Shown: one piece after another, positions 1 to 7,467 of the stretch
How the letters are laid out: the number at the start of each line of letters is the position of its first letter
Numbering within the stretch: the stretch's first letter is position 1
Source of the DNA: an uncultured Clostridia bacterium
Lineage (GTDB): Bacteria > Bacillota > Clostridia > Christensenellales > CAG-314
Assembly: GCA_947625725.1 (NCBI GenBank)
Contig: CANQPI010000013.1
Location: 1-45,852, forward strand
DNA: 45,852 bases
Direction of reading: 5' to 3'
Notes under the pieces: model-generated
What the model saw: the letters and a program-made list of their open reading frames with translations, nothing else
Told to the model about the DNA's origin: nothing
The model's database searches: none
Translations under genes and position numbers: made by a program

Positions 1-2079
1 TATTGGAAGTGCAGTGTGTGCGGCAAGATGTTTTCGGATAGCGAGGGCAAGAATGAAATAAGCAAGCCCGTAGAGATACCCCAACTGACTCCTCACGTCT
101 GCGGACATGTTTGTCCGACTTGCGGCAAATGCACGGATAGCACCTGCACCGACCCCACCTGCGCAGACAAATGCCAAGGACACGAAGTAGCGCCTTCCAA
201 GGAAGGAGTTTTCACTCCCATTACGCAACCCGTTGCAGGTCAATACTACATGGGTATGAAGTGCAGTGGCGACACATACTACTACCTCAAAGGCGGTATG
301 AACGGATTCTATATGGCGACTTCCAGCAATCAAGAGGACGCGGTAGTAGTAACGCTTGTTGCGGACGGCGACGGCTGGTTGCTCAAACAAGGCGAGCAAT
401 ATATGGAAATAGAGATCAGCGGAACGCACGTCAACGCCGTGTTCAAAGACGCTCAAACAGCGGGCAAGCATTGGTCTTGGGACGCAATGTACAAGATCTT
501 CACTTGGGAGAACGGAACCTACTTCTACGGAACTTATGGCTCATACAACACGATAGGCGGCGGCGAATACGCAACTCATGCGGCAGACAACTACAAAGCG
601 CAACTCGGCACATTTGTACAGCCCGAGGCTCCGACAGCAGTAGAATTGAGCAAAACGGGAACAATTCGTTTGTTGCCTAACAATTCGTACAAACTTACCG
701 CTACCGTCCTCCCTGCCGAAGCTTCTCAAAATATTGAGTGGAGTACGTCGAGCGAACAGACGGCAACCGTTACCAACGGCTTAGTCAGAGCTGTTGCGCA
801 AGGCACAGCCACAATAACAGCGAAAGCCAAAGGTACAAACGTTTCCGCAACGATAACAGTGGAAGTATTGGATAACACTCAAAAAGGCTACACGCAAGAC
901 AATCCTCTCTCCGTAGACGAAGCGATAGCACTTATGGATCAAGCGGGCGACGGCGTGGAAGTTTGCGCCGACGACTCGGGTGCAGGATACTATATAACCG
1001 GTGTTGTCAATGAGGGTTCGACCATAACAGGCGTATGGAAGTTTACAATGTCAGGTAGCAGCAAGCAGATGTCTTTCACAACTACAACAAGTCCTGATGC
1101 TCTCGGCAAAGAATTTGCCGACATGAAGAACGGTATGTTGGACGGTTGTACGGTAATTGTAAAAGGGACTTTCAAATTTGACGGCGAAAATTACGCAGTG
1201 ATATACGATAGTCAAACCTCTCGTTTCGTCACTATCGTATCTTGCGTTTATCCTGCGCTTACGGGTATAACGATAACGGGCGACAACGAAGTTTTGGAGG
1301 GCTCAGTTATCTACCTAAAAGCCGTACCCGTACCCGCAAGCGCTCCGTTTGAGGACGTGGAATGGCATTCCTCGCAAGAAGGCAAGGCGACTGTGGACGA
1401 CGGCAAAGTTACGGGCATTGAGGCAGGTACGACGGAAATCACCGTATCTTGCGGAAATATAACGTCCGATCCCTTTACCGTGACGGTAAATGCTTTTTCG
1501 GCAAATATTGCAGTTTACGATTGGTCTGCGGAACTTGTGGGAATTACTGCTGCCATGGACGAGCAGAGTGGCGTTTCAAATATTACCGATAGTGAGGGTG
1601 CAAGACATTTTTACGTTCTCAACTATTCGAGCAGATTTTCGTCGGTAGTGAATCGCCTGACGGAATGGAATCCCGATCTTACCGAGATAACCGCACTGAA
1701 ATACAGTGGATATTGTTTTTACGATAAAACAAGTACGCAAATTCTCCAAGCAAAATTGCCCGGATTTGCCGTAAACTTCTACAGAGATGACAATATCAAC
1801 GCAAACTACGGTGGAAAATTGCAAATTACCACAACAAACAGCATCAAAAAGATTACATTCAAGATCATTCCGTCCAAAGAGTCTAGCGTAACACAATTCT
1901 CCGTCAACGGGGTTGAGTTCAAACTTGACAGACCTGCTGACAAGGTGTACAGCGGCACGACAACGGATATGTTCGACGCTACGGTAACGCTGACCGAAGC
2001 GTCAAACTATCTTGAATTTGCCGCATCCGCTATTGCCGCAAACAAGTTTATTATTGCAGGTATAACTTTGGAGTGGTAA
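1..2079 (+). CDS. Surface protein with two Ig-like (BIG2) domains, 5' end outside window
   Basis: The frame is open from the first base, so the N-terminus lies outside the window; an internal GTG at 16 is not the real start. The visible beginning, YWKCSVCGKMFSD, is the end of a Cys-pair (CxxC) repeat like those in the lipoproteins at 33.4-41 kb. Next comes a very Cys-rich segment (CGHVCPTCGKC and following, codons 35-58), then a beta-rich stretch. A BIG2 Ig-like domain lies near codons 210-290, an OB-like domain (GYYITGVV..., VIVKGTFKFDG) near 296-410, a second BIG2 domain near 417-495, and a C-terminal beta domain runs to the TAA. It has no membrane segment, sortase motif or catalytic motif. 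Surface adhesion or polymer binding is inferred. Being coding is certain; the function is not. Confidence 0.85.
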   Translation, partial: YWKCSVCGKMFSDSEGKNEISKPVEIPQLTPHVCGHVCPTCGKCTDSTCTDPTCADKCQGHEVAPSKEGVFTPITQPVAGQYYMGMKCSGDTYYYLKGGMNGFYMATSSNQEDAVVVTLVADGDGWLLKQGEQYMEIEISGTHVNAVFKDAQTAGKHWSWDAMYKIFTWENGTYFYGTYGSYNTIGGGEYATHAADNYKAQLGTFVQPEAPTAVELSKTGTIRLLPNNSYKLTATVLPAEASQNIEWSTSSEQTATVTNGLVRAVAQGTATITAKAKGTNVSATITVEVLDNTQKGYTQDNPLSVDEAIALMDQAGDGVEVCADDSGAGYYITGVVNEGSTITGVWKFTMSGSSKQMSFTTTTSPDALGKEFADMKNGMLDGCTVIVKGTFKFDGENYAVIYDSQTSRFVTIVSCVYPALTGITITGDNEVLEGSVIYLKAVPVPASAPFEDVEWHSSQEGKATVDDGKVTGIEAGTTEITVSCGNITSDPFTVTVNAFSANIAVYDWSAELVGITAAMDEQSGVSNITDSEGARHFYVLNYSSRFSSVVNRLTEWNPDLTEITALKYSGYCFYDKTSTQILQAKLPGFAVNFYRDDNINANYGGKLQITTTNSIKKITFKIIPSKESSVTQFSVNGVEFKLDRPADKVYSGTTTDMFDATVTLTEASNYLEFAASAIAANKFIIAGITLEW

Positions 2080-2164
2080 AACATCTTGTCTACCGAACAA
2101 ATTAGTTTTTCATTGTGTTTTTTCTCCGACTGCGCGCATGAGGTTGGGAAAAACTCGTGAAAAC

Positions 2165-2200
2165 GGGGCTGTGCAATTTTGCACAGCCCCTCTCCTTTTG
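2165..2200 (+). terminator. Rho-independent terminator
   Basis: A perfect 10-bp stem, GGGGCTGTGC with GCACAGCCCC, encloses the loop AATTTT and is followed by the T-rich run TCTCCTTTT. It lies 86 bp after the stop of the surface-protein gene. Confidence 0.8.
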
Positions 2201-2202
2201 TT

Positions 2203-2415
2203 CCGACCAAGCGCAAGTTTTGCGCTCGCATATCCCTCGCGAAAAGGCTTCATACAGCACTTCTGGTGCTTGCACACAAAACGGCTTCACTGCGCACTGC
2301 GTGCTTGTTGCAGATTGTTTTGTAGCACAACACTCTCAGTGCCCCTTTTACAAGGGCGAGTGTGTTGTAGATTATTTTGCGAGGGATACACTCGCGCCTG
2401 TGTGAACAAGGTCGG
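2203..2415. repeat. Long-range inverted-repeat element, possibly MITE-like or a folded RNA
   Basis: This gene-free stretch begins with CCGACC (2203-2208) and ends with its complement GGTCGG (2410-2415). Inside these lie TATCCCTCGCGAAAA (2231-2245) and its near-complement TTTTGCGAGGGATA (2375-2388), separated from the outer arms by 22 and 21 bases, so the whole folds as one long hairpin. A smaller imperfect hairpin sits near 2330-2370 (CAACAC... with ...GTGTTG). No coding pattern is convincing here. It could be a mini-transposon remnant or a structured RNA. Confidence 0.45.
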
Positions 2416-2430
2416 AACTCTGATTAGAAC
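2405..2430. repeat. 26-nt interspersed repeat, copy 1
   Basis: The 26 bases starting AACAAGGTC and ending GATTAGAAC match 33095-33120 at 23 of 26 positions. The other copy forms the last codons and stop of the alpha/beta hydrolase gene. Confidence 0.5.
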
Positions 2431-2551
2431 AACTTGTACCACAGCAATGCCGAAAATAGAAAATTGACTTTTTCATGAGCGTGAGAAGTGTTCTGCGTTA
2501 CCGACAACAAAAACAGCGCAGGTTTTGTTTGAAAAAATATCGCCGCAATGT

Positions 2552-2580
2552 TTGACCGTATGTTGCAAAGGATATATAAT
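2552..2580 (+). promoter_or_regulatory. Sigma-A-type promoter of thioesterase gene
   Basis: TTGACC (2552-2557), a 17-bp spacer and TATAAT (2575-2580). The ATG of the gene follows only six bases after the -10 box, so transcription would start at or within the start codon. Confidence 0.8.
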
Positions 2581-2586
2581 ATATTT

Positions 2587-3303
2587 ATGATTTACCGAAA
2601 ACATCAAATTGCAACCAGTTCCATTATCGACGCCAACGCCCACGTTTCCTATATCGGGCTGTTTGACGTTGTAGAGGACGCCATTACGGAATGTATGGGC
2701 AAACTGCATCTCGACGGCATAACCGTCAAGCGCGATTACAACGCCTTTTGGGTGTTTACCAAAAACAAAATCAAGTTGTTTGGCGCGCTTGCTTGGGGCG
2801 AGGAGTTTGTTGTGGAGAGTTTTGTTTCGTCGCTCAGTTCGGCAAAAATGGCGGTGGATACCGCGCTGAAACGTTTGGACGGCACGCTCGTTGCCTATTC
2901 CTGTTGCGAAATGTGCGTGTTGGATGTGGAAACAAAGCGTATTCGTCGCACGTCCACCGTGGGCATTGACGAAAATTTTGTCGTGGAAACTCCTCAACTG
3001 CAAGTTTCCTTTGACAAGATAGAGGACGCCGATTTGCCGCAGGTCGATACCGTTACCGTGCGCTCCACAAATATCGATTACAGCCAACATTGCAACAACG
3101 TGGAGTACATGCGCTTTATTTTCAACACCTACGCCGTCGAGGAACTGAAACGCCTTGCCGTGAAGGAAATAGAAGTGTGCTATGTGGCGCAGTCCTACGA
3201 GGGCGACGCGCTGACCGTACACAAATCCGTATCCGACAACTGCGACGTTTTTTCCGTCAAAAAGGACGGCTCGGCGGTAATTAAGTGCCGCATTGCGCAT
3301 TGA
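2587..3303 (+). CDS. Acyl-ACP thioesterase (FatA/FatB-like, double hotdog)
   Basis: Predicted to hydrolyse acyl-ACP to free fatty acid in the cytoplasm. The 238-residue protein has the expected two hotdog halves. The first begins YRKHQIATSSIIDANAHVSY and continues KRDYNAFWVF. The second contains STNIDYSQHCNNVEYMRF, which carries the family's D-x-x-x-H-x-N-N-x-x-Y pattern. An ATG at 2548 in the same frame lies upstream of the -35 box, so the ATG at 2587 is the start. It has no Shine-Dalgarno sequence, consistent with a leaderless mRNA. It converges on the recombinase gene, with a shared terminator between them. The family call is firm; chain-length preference cannot be read. Confidence 0.85.
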   Translation: MIYRKHQIATSSIIDANAHVSYIGLFDVVEDAITECMGKLHLDGITVKRDYNAFWVFTKNKIKLFGALAWGEEFVVESFVSSLSSAKMAVDTALKRLDGTLVAYSCCEMCVLDVETKRIRRTSTVGIDENFVVETPQLQVSFDKIEDADLPQVDTVTVRSTNIDYSQHCNNVEYMRFIFNTYAVEELKRLAVKEIEVCYVAQSYEGDALTVHKSVSDNCDVFSVKKDGSAVIKCRIAH

Positions 3304-3380
3304 TTTGCAAACGGCAACGCCAAGGCGGATAATCGACATTCCCGCCTTGACCGTCCCGAAAATGATTTTACCAAAAAAAA

Positions 3381-3416
3381 CCACCCCAAATGCCAAATGG
3401 GGTGGCGATTTTTTAC
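3381..3416. terminator. Bidirectional terminator
   Basis: The stem CCACCCC / GGGGTGG (3381-3387, 3399-3405) has T6 on the plus-strand side and, read the other way, T8 after the stem. It serves the thioesterase gene from the left and the recombinase gene from the right. Confidence 0.85.
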
Positions 3417-4312
3417 TGCAACAAATTGTTTCGGTAGTTGAATTTTTTCAGCACCTTTATTTTGCGCGTCGTCGTCACCTCGGTGTAGCGTTCGGTTATG
3501 GAAACGTTGCTGTGCCCGAGGATTTCCTGAACGCTCCTCAGATCCGAACCGTTTGCAAGCAAATTTGTCGCAAATGTGTGCCGCAAGTAGTGCGGCGTGG
3601 CGTGCGCGTTTATGCCCGAGGCTTTTTTGTATTTTTCAAAAATATCTTCGATCCCGTGTATGGATATGGGCATTTTGTTGCGGTTTACAAACACAAAATT
3701 GTGTTTCAACTCCGTTTTTGCGCGCAATGTCAGCCAATTTTTCAAATTCGATACAGTTTCCGCGCAGGATAGGTAGATCAACCTTTCTTTTTTGCCTTTG
3801 CCGTGTATCAACACGATTTTGGAACGCAGGTCCACGTCGTCCAACGTCATTGCGGCGGCTTCGCCTATCCTTATGCCCGTAGAACACAACAGATCCAATA
3901 GTGCCAAGTCGCGCGTCGCTTCGAACACCGCAAAGGGCGTGTCGGCGCTTTCCCGACTGCGGTACAGCGTTTGCAACAGTTTTTTTACATCGCGCACGGT
4001 TATTGTTCGCGGCAGAACTTTTTCCGATTTGAGATGAAACTCGAATTGCAACATTGGATTTGCTAGTTTGTCGTTGCGGTAAACATATTTGAAGTATTGG
4101 TGCAGCGTTGCCAAGTGCCGTTTGATAGTGCTTATCTTGCGGTGCATTTCCAGCATGTAATTGACGTAGGTCATCACGTTGCCGCCGTTTTCCGCTATGT
4201 ACCGTTCGTAAGAAGTTATATCCTGCCTGTACGCGCAGATCGTTTTGTCGCTCAAATTTTTGGTAATTTTGCAATATGCAATAAATTCTGTCAAGCCAAT
4301 GTTTTCCTTCAT
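3413..4312 (-). CDS. Tyrosine recombinase (XerC/XerD-type integrase)
   Basis: Site-specific DNA recombinase of 299 residues. Residues 1-90 form the SAM-like core-binding domain (LTEFIAYCKITKNLSDKTICAY). The catalytic domain carries the full set of active-site residues: R148 (STGIRIGEA), K172 (HGKGKKERL), H241 and R244 (PHYLRHTFA), H267 (ILGHSN) and the nucleophile Y276 (RYTEV). The start is supported by AGGAGG six bases upstream. Size and the lack of an arm-binding N-terminal domain fit a Xer-type protein as well as an element integrase. It lies 0.4 kb from tRNA-Leu but on the 5' side of the tRNA, whereas a classic island integrase would be on the 3' side. The family is certain; whether housekeeping or mobile is open. 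Confidence 0.92.
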   Translation of the reverse strand: MKENIGLTEFIAYCKITKNLSDKTICAYRQDITSYERYIAENGGNVMTYVNYMLEMHRKISTIKRHLATLHQYFKYVYRNDKLANPMLQFEFHLKSEKVLPRTITVRDVKKLLQTLYRSRESADTPFAVFEATRDLALLDLLCSTGIRIGEAAAMTLDDVDLRSKIVLIHGKGKKERLIYLSCAETVSNLKNWLTLRAKTELKHNFVFVNRNKMPISIHGIEDIFEKYKKASGINAHATPHYLRHTFATNLLANGSDLRSVQEILGHSNVSITERYTEVTTTRKIKVLKKFNYRNNLLQ

Positions 4313-4540
4313 AAAAAACCTCCTGTCATTGGTAATAAGGAAATTTTACTAAATCTGAAATGACATTTTTCAAAAAGTTAAGCAAATTTACAAAATTTTA
4401 ACTGAACAATTCAATTATTTTTTCGCTATATAATGCTTTTAGGACAAATTTTGCGCAAAGTTACAAAATTGTGCGTACATTGTGCTAAGAGCAATTTGCC
4501 TGTCGCGCGCATTAACGTTTGAACGACGCTTGCCAAACAA

Positions 4541-4568
4541 AAAACCGCCCCAAAATAGAACGGTTTTT
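4541..4568. terminator. Terminator-like hairpin
   Basis: AAAACCG (4541-4547) pairs with CGGTTTT (4561-4567) around a 13-base loop. T-runs are modest on both sides. It lies in the 416-bp gap between the recombinase and tRNA-Leu, which has no convincing gene; the weak ORFs antisense to the tRNA are not supported. Confidence 0.45.
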
Positions 4569-4581
4569 GTGTCAAGGGATT

Positions 4582-4610
4582 TTTGGTACAAATTTGGTAA
4601 AAATTTGGTA
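4582..4610. repeat. Three TTTGGTA repeats phased at 11 bp
   Basis: TTTGGTA occurs at 4582, 4593 and 4604, exactly one helical turn apart. They lie upstream of the recombinase gene and could be protein-binding sites on one DNA face, for example recombinase arm or accessory sites. The function is inferred. Confidence 0.5.
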
Positions 4611-4680
4611 CACGCAACAAGATAATTCCAACCTCTCTTTCCGCAAATCGCATAAAATTGCGGAAAATGCTTCAAAATGC

Positions 4681-4709
4681 TTGCTTTTAGGCTAAAAACA
4701 GGGTAAAAT
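4681..4709 (+). promoter_or_regulatory. Promoter of tRNA-Leu(CAG)
   Basis: TTGCTT (4681-4686), a 17-bp spacer and TAAAAT (4704-4709). The tRNA begins 19 bases after the -10 box. Confidence 0.65.
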
Positions 4710-4728
4710 ATAAGCAATCTACAACTAT

Positions 4729-4811
4729 GCGGATGTGGCGAAATTGGCAGACGCGCATGATTCAGGTTCATGTGAGAAATCATGCAGGTTCAAGTCCTGT
4801 CATCCGCACCA
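4729..4811 (+). tRNA. tRNA-Leu (anticodon CAG)
   Basis: This 83-nt cloverleaf has the acceptor stem GCGGATG / CATCCGC followed by an encoded ACCA. The D arm contains GGC-AAATTGG-GAC-type bases, and the anticodon stem CATGA/TCATG holds the loop TTCAGGT with anticodon CAG. A long variable arm (TGA-GAAA-TCA) marks a class II tRNA, and the T arm is GCAGG-TTCAAGT-CCTGT. It reads the CUG codon. Its last 21 bases recur at 4975 and 5757. Confidence 0.95.
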
Positions 4812-4857
4812 TACGGAGGGCAACGCCGTGTGAGTTGCAACAGCAAAGGGAGCAATT
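4791..4857. repeat. tRNA-Leu 3'-end repeat, copy A (native)
   Basis: Runs from the T arm of the tRNA through its downstream hairpin start. All 67 bases are identical to copy C at 5757-5823. Confidence 0.85.
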
Positions 4858-4872
4858 TTGTTGCTCCCTTTT
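4848..4872 (+). terminator. Terminator after tRNA-Leu(CAG)
   Basis: GGGAGCAA (4848-4855) pairs with TTGCTCCC (4861-4868), followed by TTTT. It is preceded by GTTGCAACAG, a lead also found ahead of the terminator of the other tRNA-Leu in this window. Confidence 0.75.
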
Positions 4873-4933
4873 GCTATTGCTTCCTTTGGGCGCGCCCTCC
4901 TCGTCTTTTGTGATGACAGGATGTTGAAATGAC

Positions 4934-4995
4934 GTAGCGCTCCGTTTCACTTCGCTCACCTCGCTTTGCTCGGACAAGTCCTGTCATCCGCACCA
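4934..4995. repeat. tRNA-Leu 3'-end repeat, copy B
   Basis: A 62-bp block made of a 41-bp lead (GTAGCGCTCCG...) and the last 21 bases of tRNA-Leu, identical to 5716-5777. Here the tRNA end is followed by unrelated DNA. The lead is a low-complexity palindrome-rich sequence. Confidence 0.85.
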
Positions 4996-5151
4996 AAAAA
5001 GAAGCATGAAAATGATACAAAAATATCGGCTCCATACTTCTTTTTTTATTGCCATTTTTGGATTTTGGGGGCTGTTTTTCCGAAAATCCACTTTTCACAG
5101 CCGTTCGGTTCCTCGCAGGGCGGCTTTTTCTTTTTTCCTTCCGCAAACGCT

Positions 5152-5198
5152 ATCGTTAAATTTGTGGGCTATCGTTAAAATCATAAGCAATCGTTAAA
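5152..5198. repeat. Three iteron-like ATCGTTAAA repeats, 19-bp period
   Basis: ATCGTTAAA occurs at 5152, 5171 and 5190 with an exact 19-bp period, ending 16 bp before the -35 box of the zinc-ribbon gene. The rest of the 4996-5214 gap is T-rich with no convincing gene. Regular spacing suggests binding sites for a dimeric or multimeric protein. Confidence 0.6.
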
Positions 5199-5214
5199 TT
5201 GTAGGTTAAAGCAC

Positions 5215-5243
5215 TTGACAAGCCCCAAAGGGCTTGATAAAAT
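5215..5243 (+). promoter_or_regulatory. Promoter with palindromic spacer, zinc-ribbon gene
   Basis: TTGACA (5215-5220), 17 bp, TAAAAT (5238-5243). The spacer contains the perfect inverted repeat AAGCCC-CAAA-GGGCTT (5220-5235), positioned as an operator would be. Confidence 0.75.
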
Positions 5244-5264
5244 TAAAAAAAGGAGATGATTGTA

Positions 5265-5540
5265 ATGTCACTGATTCAGTGTCCGGAATGCAAAAATCAA
5301 ATCAGCACGAGTGCTGTATCTTGCCCTCACTGCGGTTATGTTCTGAAAAACGTAACTGTGCCAAAATATGAACAACAAGTTGTTAATATAAGATGTTGGG
5401 GGAGAGGAGAAGGCGCAGTCAACAAAGGTTTAATGCCTTACATACAACAAGGATGGGAGGTCGTATCAATGGAAGAGGACTATTGGCGTGGAGGCTGGTT
5501 GAGTCCTGTCTATAAAGTCGTGATGAAAAGAAAAAAATAA
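5265..5540 (+). CDS. Small zinc-ribbon protein with DUF4177-like C-terminus
   Basis: A 91-residue cytoplasmic protein. Residues 1-30 form a zinc ribbon with two CxxC knuckles (CPEC and CPHC). The C-terminal half (GWEVVSMEEDYWRGGW...YKVVMKRKK) resembles the small DUF4177 fold. The ATG at 5265 is eight bases after AGGAG; an ATG at 5256 overlaps the Shine-Dalgarno and is unlikely. The gene sits alone between copies B and C of the tRNA-Leu 3'-end repeat, behind 19-bp iterons and a strong promoter, so it may be cargo of a small integrated segment. The biochemical role is unknown. Confidence 0.8.
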   Translation: MSLIQCPECKNQISTSAVSCPHCGYVLKNVTVPKYEQQVVNIRCWGRGEGAVNKGLMPYIQQGWEVVSMEEDYWRGGWLSPVYKVVMKRKK

Positions 5541-5631
5541 ATATTTAATATTTAATATTTCTTATCTATAATTGTATTAAAATCAGTCATCTTTTACAAA
5601 GCGGCAACTGCGCTTTTAGTTGCAACGGAAG

Positions 5632-5656
5632 GGGAAACGTCAAGCGTTTCCCTTTT
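5632..5656 (+). terminator. Terminator of zinc-ribbon gene
   Basis: GGGAAACG (5632-5639) and CGTTTCCC (5645-5652) with a 5-base loop, then TTTT. The flanks (TTGCAACGGAA before, CCATTGCT after) resemble the tRNA-Leu terminators, so this may be a diverged copy of the same block. Confidence 0.7.
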
Positions 5657-5715
5657 CCATTGCTACCTTATTGCTTGTTGCCTTGGGGTACAAATGTACA
5701 GAAAATCGAAATAAT

Positions 5716-5823
5716 GTAGCGCTCCGTTTCACTTCGCTCACCTCGCTTTGCTCGGACAAGTCCTGTCATCCGCACCATACGGAGGGCAACGCCGTGTGAG
5801 TTGCAACAGCAAAGGGAGCAATT
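5716..5823. repeat. tRNA-Leu 3'-end repeat, copy C
   Basis: 5716-5777 is identical to copy B and 5757-5823 to copy A, so this copy joins B's left flank to A's right flank. It ends in another GGGAGC/GCTCCC hairpin with TTTT (5814-5838). The remaining 5839-6032 has no gene, only a short ATTCGCAAGC direct repeat at 5938 and 5950. Confidence 0.85.
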
Positions 5824-6032
5824 GTGTCGCTCCCTTTTCCATTGCTGTCTTGTTGCTTGCAATTCTGTTTCGGGCACATGTCCGGCTCGTCGGGTCGAAA
5901 GGTACGCAAGGATTTTCTGCGCCGCGAAGTCGCTATCATTCGCAAGCGGATTCGCAAGCAAAGTCAACGTTTTTACAAATATATCGTTTGAGTTGGAGTA
6001 TCAAAAGCCCGCTATTCGACATAGTGTAAGGT

Positions 6033-6788
6033 ATGAATTTGCCCTATAAAAATTATGTCGGAGTTTTGGATAGCGGTGTAGGCGGCTTGACGGTTTTACG
6101 TCAACTTGTTCGGCAATATCCTTGCAATTATGTTTATTTGGCGGACGGGGCATTTTTCCCTTACGGCACAAAGTCGTCCGACCAACTGCTCGCCCGTTTG
6201 CGCAAAATAATATCGCTGTTCGTCAACGGCGGTGTAAGCGCGGTAGTGGTCGCCTGTAACACGGCGTCGGTTTTTGCCGATACGCTACGCGAGCAGTTCG
6301 AAATCCCGATATTCGATGTGGTAACGCCCACCTGCAACGCAGTCGCCGCCGCAACTCAAACAAAGCGCGTGGCGTTGCTTGCCACCGACGCCACCGTTCA
6401 AAGCAATATTTACGGCACGGTATTGGCGCAACGCGGAATCGACGTCACAAGTTTTGCGTGCAGCGCGTTTGTTCCCTTTGTAGAGAACGGGCAAGTCGAT
6501 ACCGTCGAGTGCGAACAAGTTGTGGCGGATACGCTCCGTTGTCTGCCCCAAGCCGATACGGATACCGTTATACTAGGTTGCACGCATTTTCCGTTGCTGA
6601 GCAAACACCTTGCCAAGTACGTCGGCAATATGCGCACGGTGCAGTGCGTTACCGATTTTGTTCCCGACGATTCAATCAAAGTTTTCGGCGCGCCCAACAC
6701 GGTTTTTCTTACCACAGGTAGCGATTTTGCGGCAAATCGCGCCTCGCTTTGGTATGGCAAGACGCGATTTGTTCACATAGATATTTAG
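6033..6788 (+). CDS. murI: Glutamate racemase
   Basis: Interconverts L- and D-glutamate to supply D-Glu for peptidoglycan precursors; cytoplasmic. The 251-residue protein matches the family length and has all signature motifs. These are GVLDSGVGGLTV with the general Asp at residue 13, ACNTAS with catalytic Cys75, and LGCTHFPLL with catalytic Cys183. The ATG at 6033 has only a weak TAAGG upstream, but the motif position near the N-terminus fixes the start within a few residues. It stands alone and converges on the ECF gene. The standard PYGTK segment is present after the first motif. The call is secure. Confidence 0.96.
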   Translation: MNLPYKNYVGVLDSGVGGLTVLRQLVRQYPCNYVYLADGAFFPYGTKSSDQLLARLRKIISLFVNGGVSAVVVACNTASVFADTLREQFEIPIFDVVTPTCNAVAAATQTKRVALLATDATVQSNIYGTVLAQRGIDVTSFACSAFVPFVENGQVDTVECEQVVADTLRCLPQADTDTVILGCTHFPLLSKHLAKYVGNMRTVQCVTDFVPDDSIKVFGAPNTVFLTTGSDFAANRASLWYGKTRFVHIDI

Positions 6789-6828
6789 CCTGATTGCGCT
6801 GTCGCGCCTTGCTCGGCGAAACGTACCG

Positions 6829-7467
6829 CTACCGTTTGATCGCGTCGGAGTGTTGTTCGTCGGCAAGGGCGGCGGTTTCCTTGTCGTTTTGTTTTCCTTT
6901 GAGTTTGGTAGCAAGTTTTGCGATAGTACGCGATTCTTGCAAGATAGCAACGATTACCGCGTTTACTACAAGATTGACGGCGGACATAGGCGCGCGCCCC
7001 GCGAGATACAGCCAAAAAGTCTTTGTTATGTCGCCGTGTTCGCCGCGCAAAAAGTCCCACAACCCCAACGGGCTTGGGCGAACGCCGACAATGTACTGCA
7101 ACCACAGTCCGAAAGTGTTTAGTCCGCACAAACACACAATATAACACACGATAGCAGATATTGCCAACTTCGCGATTTGGGGCAGTTTGGCCTTGTAGAT
7201 CAGCGCGCAAACAACGCCGTAGAGCGTTATGGAAATTGCCATAAACCAATTGTAGTCGCCCAAAGGGTGTATCAAATGCGCTATCAAATCTCCTACATAG
7301 CCGACTATCATTGCAGGTACCGCGCCGAAATATATCCCCGTAAAAAAGCATATCGCAACGGTAAAGGAAACGGCGTTGTTACCGGGCAAAGGAATCGTGC
7401 AAAAGTTTGCTACCACACTCAACGCCGTCAACATTGCGACGCAACAAATTTTCAAAGTTTTGTTCAC
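6829..7467 (-). CDS. ECF transporter S component, FolT-like
   Basis: Membrane substrate-binding subunit of an energy-coupling-factor vitamin importer. From the GTG at 7467 the protein has 212 residues and about six hydrophobic segments. The central part (FGAVPAMIVGYVGDLIAHLIHPLGDYNWF) carries the G-x-x-G-D-L...P-x-G-x-Y pattern of the folate-type (FolT) branch; the ligand is an inference. The frame stays open upstream to an ATG at 7590, but that region is a structured leader and GGGGA sits eight bases before the GTG. The C-terminal 30 residues are charged and cytoplasmic. The A and T subunits of the ECF module are not in the window, as usual for group II ECF systems. Confidence 0.8.
   Translation of the reverse strand: MNKTLKICCVAMLTALSVVANFCTIPLPGNNAVSFTVAICFFTGIYFGAVPAMIVGYVGDLIAHLIHPLGDYNWFMAISITLYGVVCALIYKAKLPQIAKLAISAIVCYIVCLCGLNTFGLWLQYIVGVRPSPLGLWDFLRGEHGDITKTFWLYLAGRAPMSAVNLVVNAVIVAILQESRTIAKLATKLKGKQNDKETAALADEQHSDAIKR

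Noticed and set aside
4426-4783. Antisense ORFs across the tRNA-Leu(CAG) gene
   Set aside because: They overlap the tRNA and have no ribosome site or known domain.
3413-5823. Tyrosine recombinase as the integrase of the tRNA-Leu element
   Set aside because: Possible but not accepted: it lies on the 5' side of the tRNA, outside the A-C repeats, and looks Xer-like.
5938-5959. ATTCGCAAGC double repeat as an operator of murI
   Set aside because: Only two short copies, far from any clear promoter; murI promoter not identified.
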